Shown: positions 63,795-64,000 of the stretch, in pieces
Numbering within the stretch: the first letter of the stretch is position 1
How the letters are laid out: each line of letters begins with the position of its first letter
Origin: Carallia brachiata
Lineage: Eukaryota; Streptophyta; Magnoliopsida; Malpighiales; Rhizophoraceae
NCBI GenBank assembly: GCA_021464245.1
Contig: JADCRB010000043.1
Span: forward strand, 3,838,794-3,902,793
Length of the DNA stretch: 64,000 nt
Direction of reading: 5' to 3'
Notes under the pieces: generated by a model
What the model saw: only the letters and a program-made list of their open reading frames with translations
Told to the model about the DNA's origin: nothing
Databases searched by the model: none
Translations under genes and position numbers: made by a program

Positions 63795-64000
63795 ATGGCA
63801 AGATCCTCCCGTGATCAAAGGTAAGAAAACTCGTTATCTTCATTTACTCTCTTTCAACTCTATTGGTCTTTTTGACTTTAGCATTGAAGTACTAACGTTG
63901 GACCTCCAGTCCAGCCCACTTAACTCTTTGCCTATGTTTTGCAGGTGACAAGCTCTCTAGATCATCAACTCGCAATCCCACGAAGGACCTCAGAGGATAC
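63795..64000 (+). other. Possible 5' exons of a gene running off the window
   Basis: A strong donor, CAAAG|GTAAG at about 63820, and a strong acceptor, TTTTGCAG|GTGAC at about 63944, are 124 bases apart with a T-rich intron between. Joined, the ATG at 63796 is closed almost at once by TGA, so the first exon may be 5' UTR or a short upstream ORF. The second exon has one open frame to the window end (GDKLSRSSTRNPTKDLRGY). No family recognised. Confidence 0.25.

Overview
This is a stretch of nuclear genome from a flowering plant, almost certainly a dicot. The genes are plant-specific (CEPR1-type LRR receptor kinase, AAP amino acid permease, RCD1/SRO protein, plant alpha-tubulin). They have short exons with GT-AG or GC-AG introns and sit in AT-rich DNA full of Tourist/PIF MITEs, hAT-like elements and SINE-like insertions. 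I cannot name the species. No bacterial, organellar or viral genes were seen. All calls come from reading the sequence and from remembered family features; no search was run.

Layout. 1-2574 (+): 3' three quarters of a CEP-peptide receptor kinase (CEPR1/XIP1 type), with a GC-AG intron in the kinase domain. 2575-11640: gene-poor, with a Tourist-like MITE (5049-5404), a GGGTC-rich inverted-repeat element (6556-7180) and two tiny poly(A) insertions. 11690-14830: a transcript-like region with a CT/GA-rich leader and a 31-codon poly-cysteine small ORF, but no large gene. 15142-16392 and 25919-27353: a ~1 kb direct repeat flanking a 9.5 kb block that holds a scrambled alpha/beta-hydrolase relic, another MITE and a large dead gene (19703-24929, -) for a GMC oxidoreductase fused to an alpha/beta hydrolase. 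27476-28432: a MITE nested inside an inverted copy of itself. 28675-29139: a hAT-like element. 29749-34505: a full-length PIF/Harbinger transposon with TTA target duplication, whose transposase and Myb-like genes both carry frameshifts.

35287-37307 (+): an intact alpha-tubulin gene of four exons. 37881-38607: a second hAT-like element with a perfect 8-bp target duplication. 39085-39205 (-): a xylulose-kinase exon relic. 39206-44805: repeats and retroposed fragments. 44806-49643 (+): an intact seven-exon amino acid permease, again with one GC-AG intron. 51120-53340 (+): a decayed KH-domain gene. 53929-56794: an AT-rich direct repeat and two more MITEs of the nested family. 57500-59384 (+): an RCD1/SRO1-like gene (WWE, PARP-like and RST domains) with an apparent 1-base frameshift after the WWE domain. 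59385-64000: no firm gene, but a pair of in-frame minisatellites and a possible non-coding exon at the end.

The genes do not form one pathway. The order CEPR1, xylulose kinase, AAP matches, as I remember it, Arabidopsis At5g49660, At5g49650 and At5g49630 (AAP6). This suggests an ancestral block in which the kinase decayed and tubulin, transposons and pseudogenes came to lie between the survivors. The most striking feature is how clearly transposition events can be read: empty sites, nested insertions and exact target duplications.
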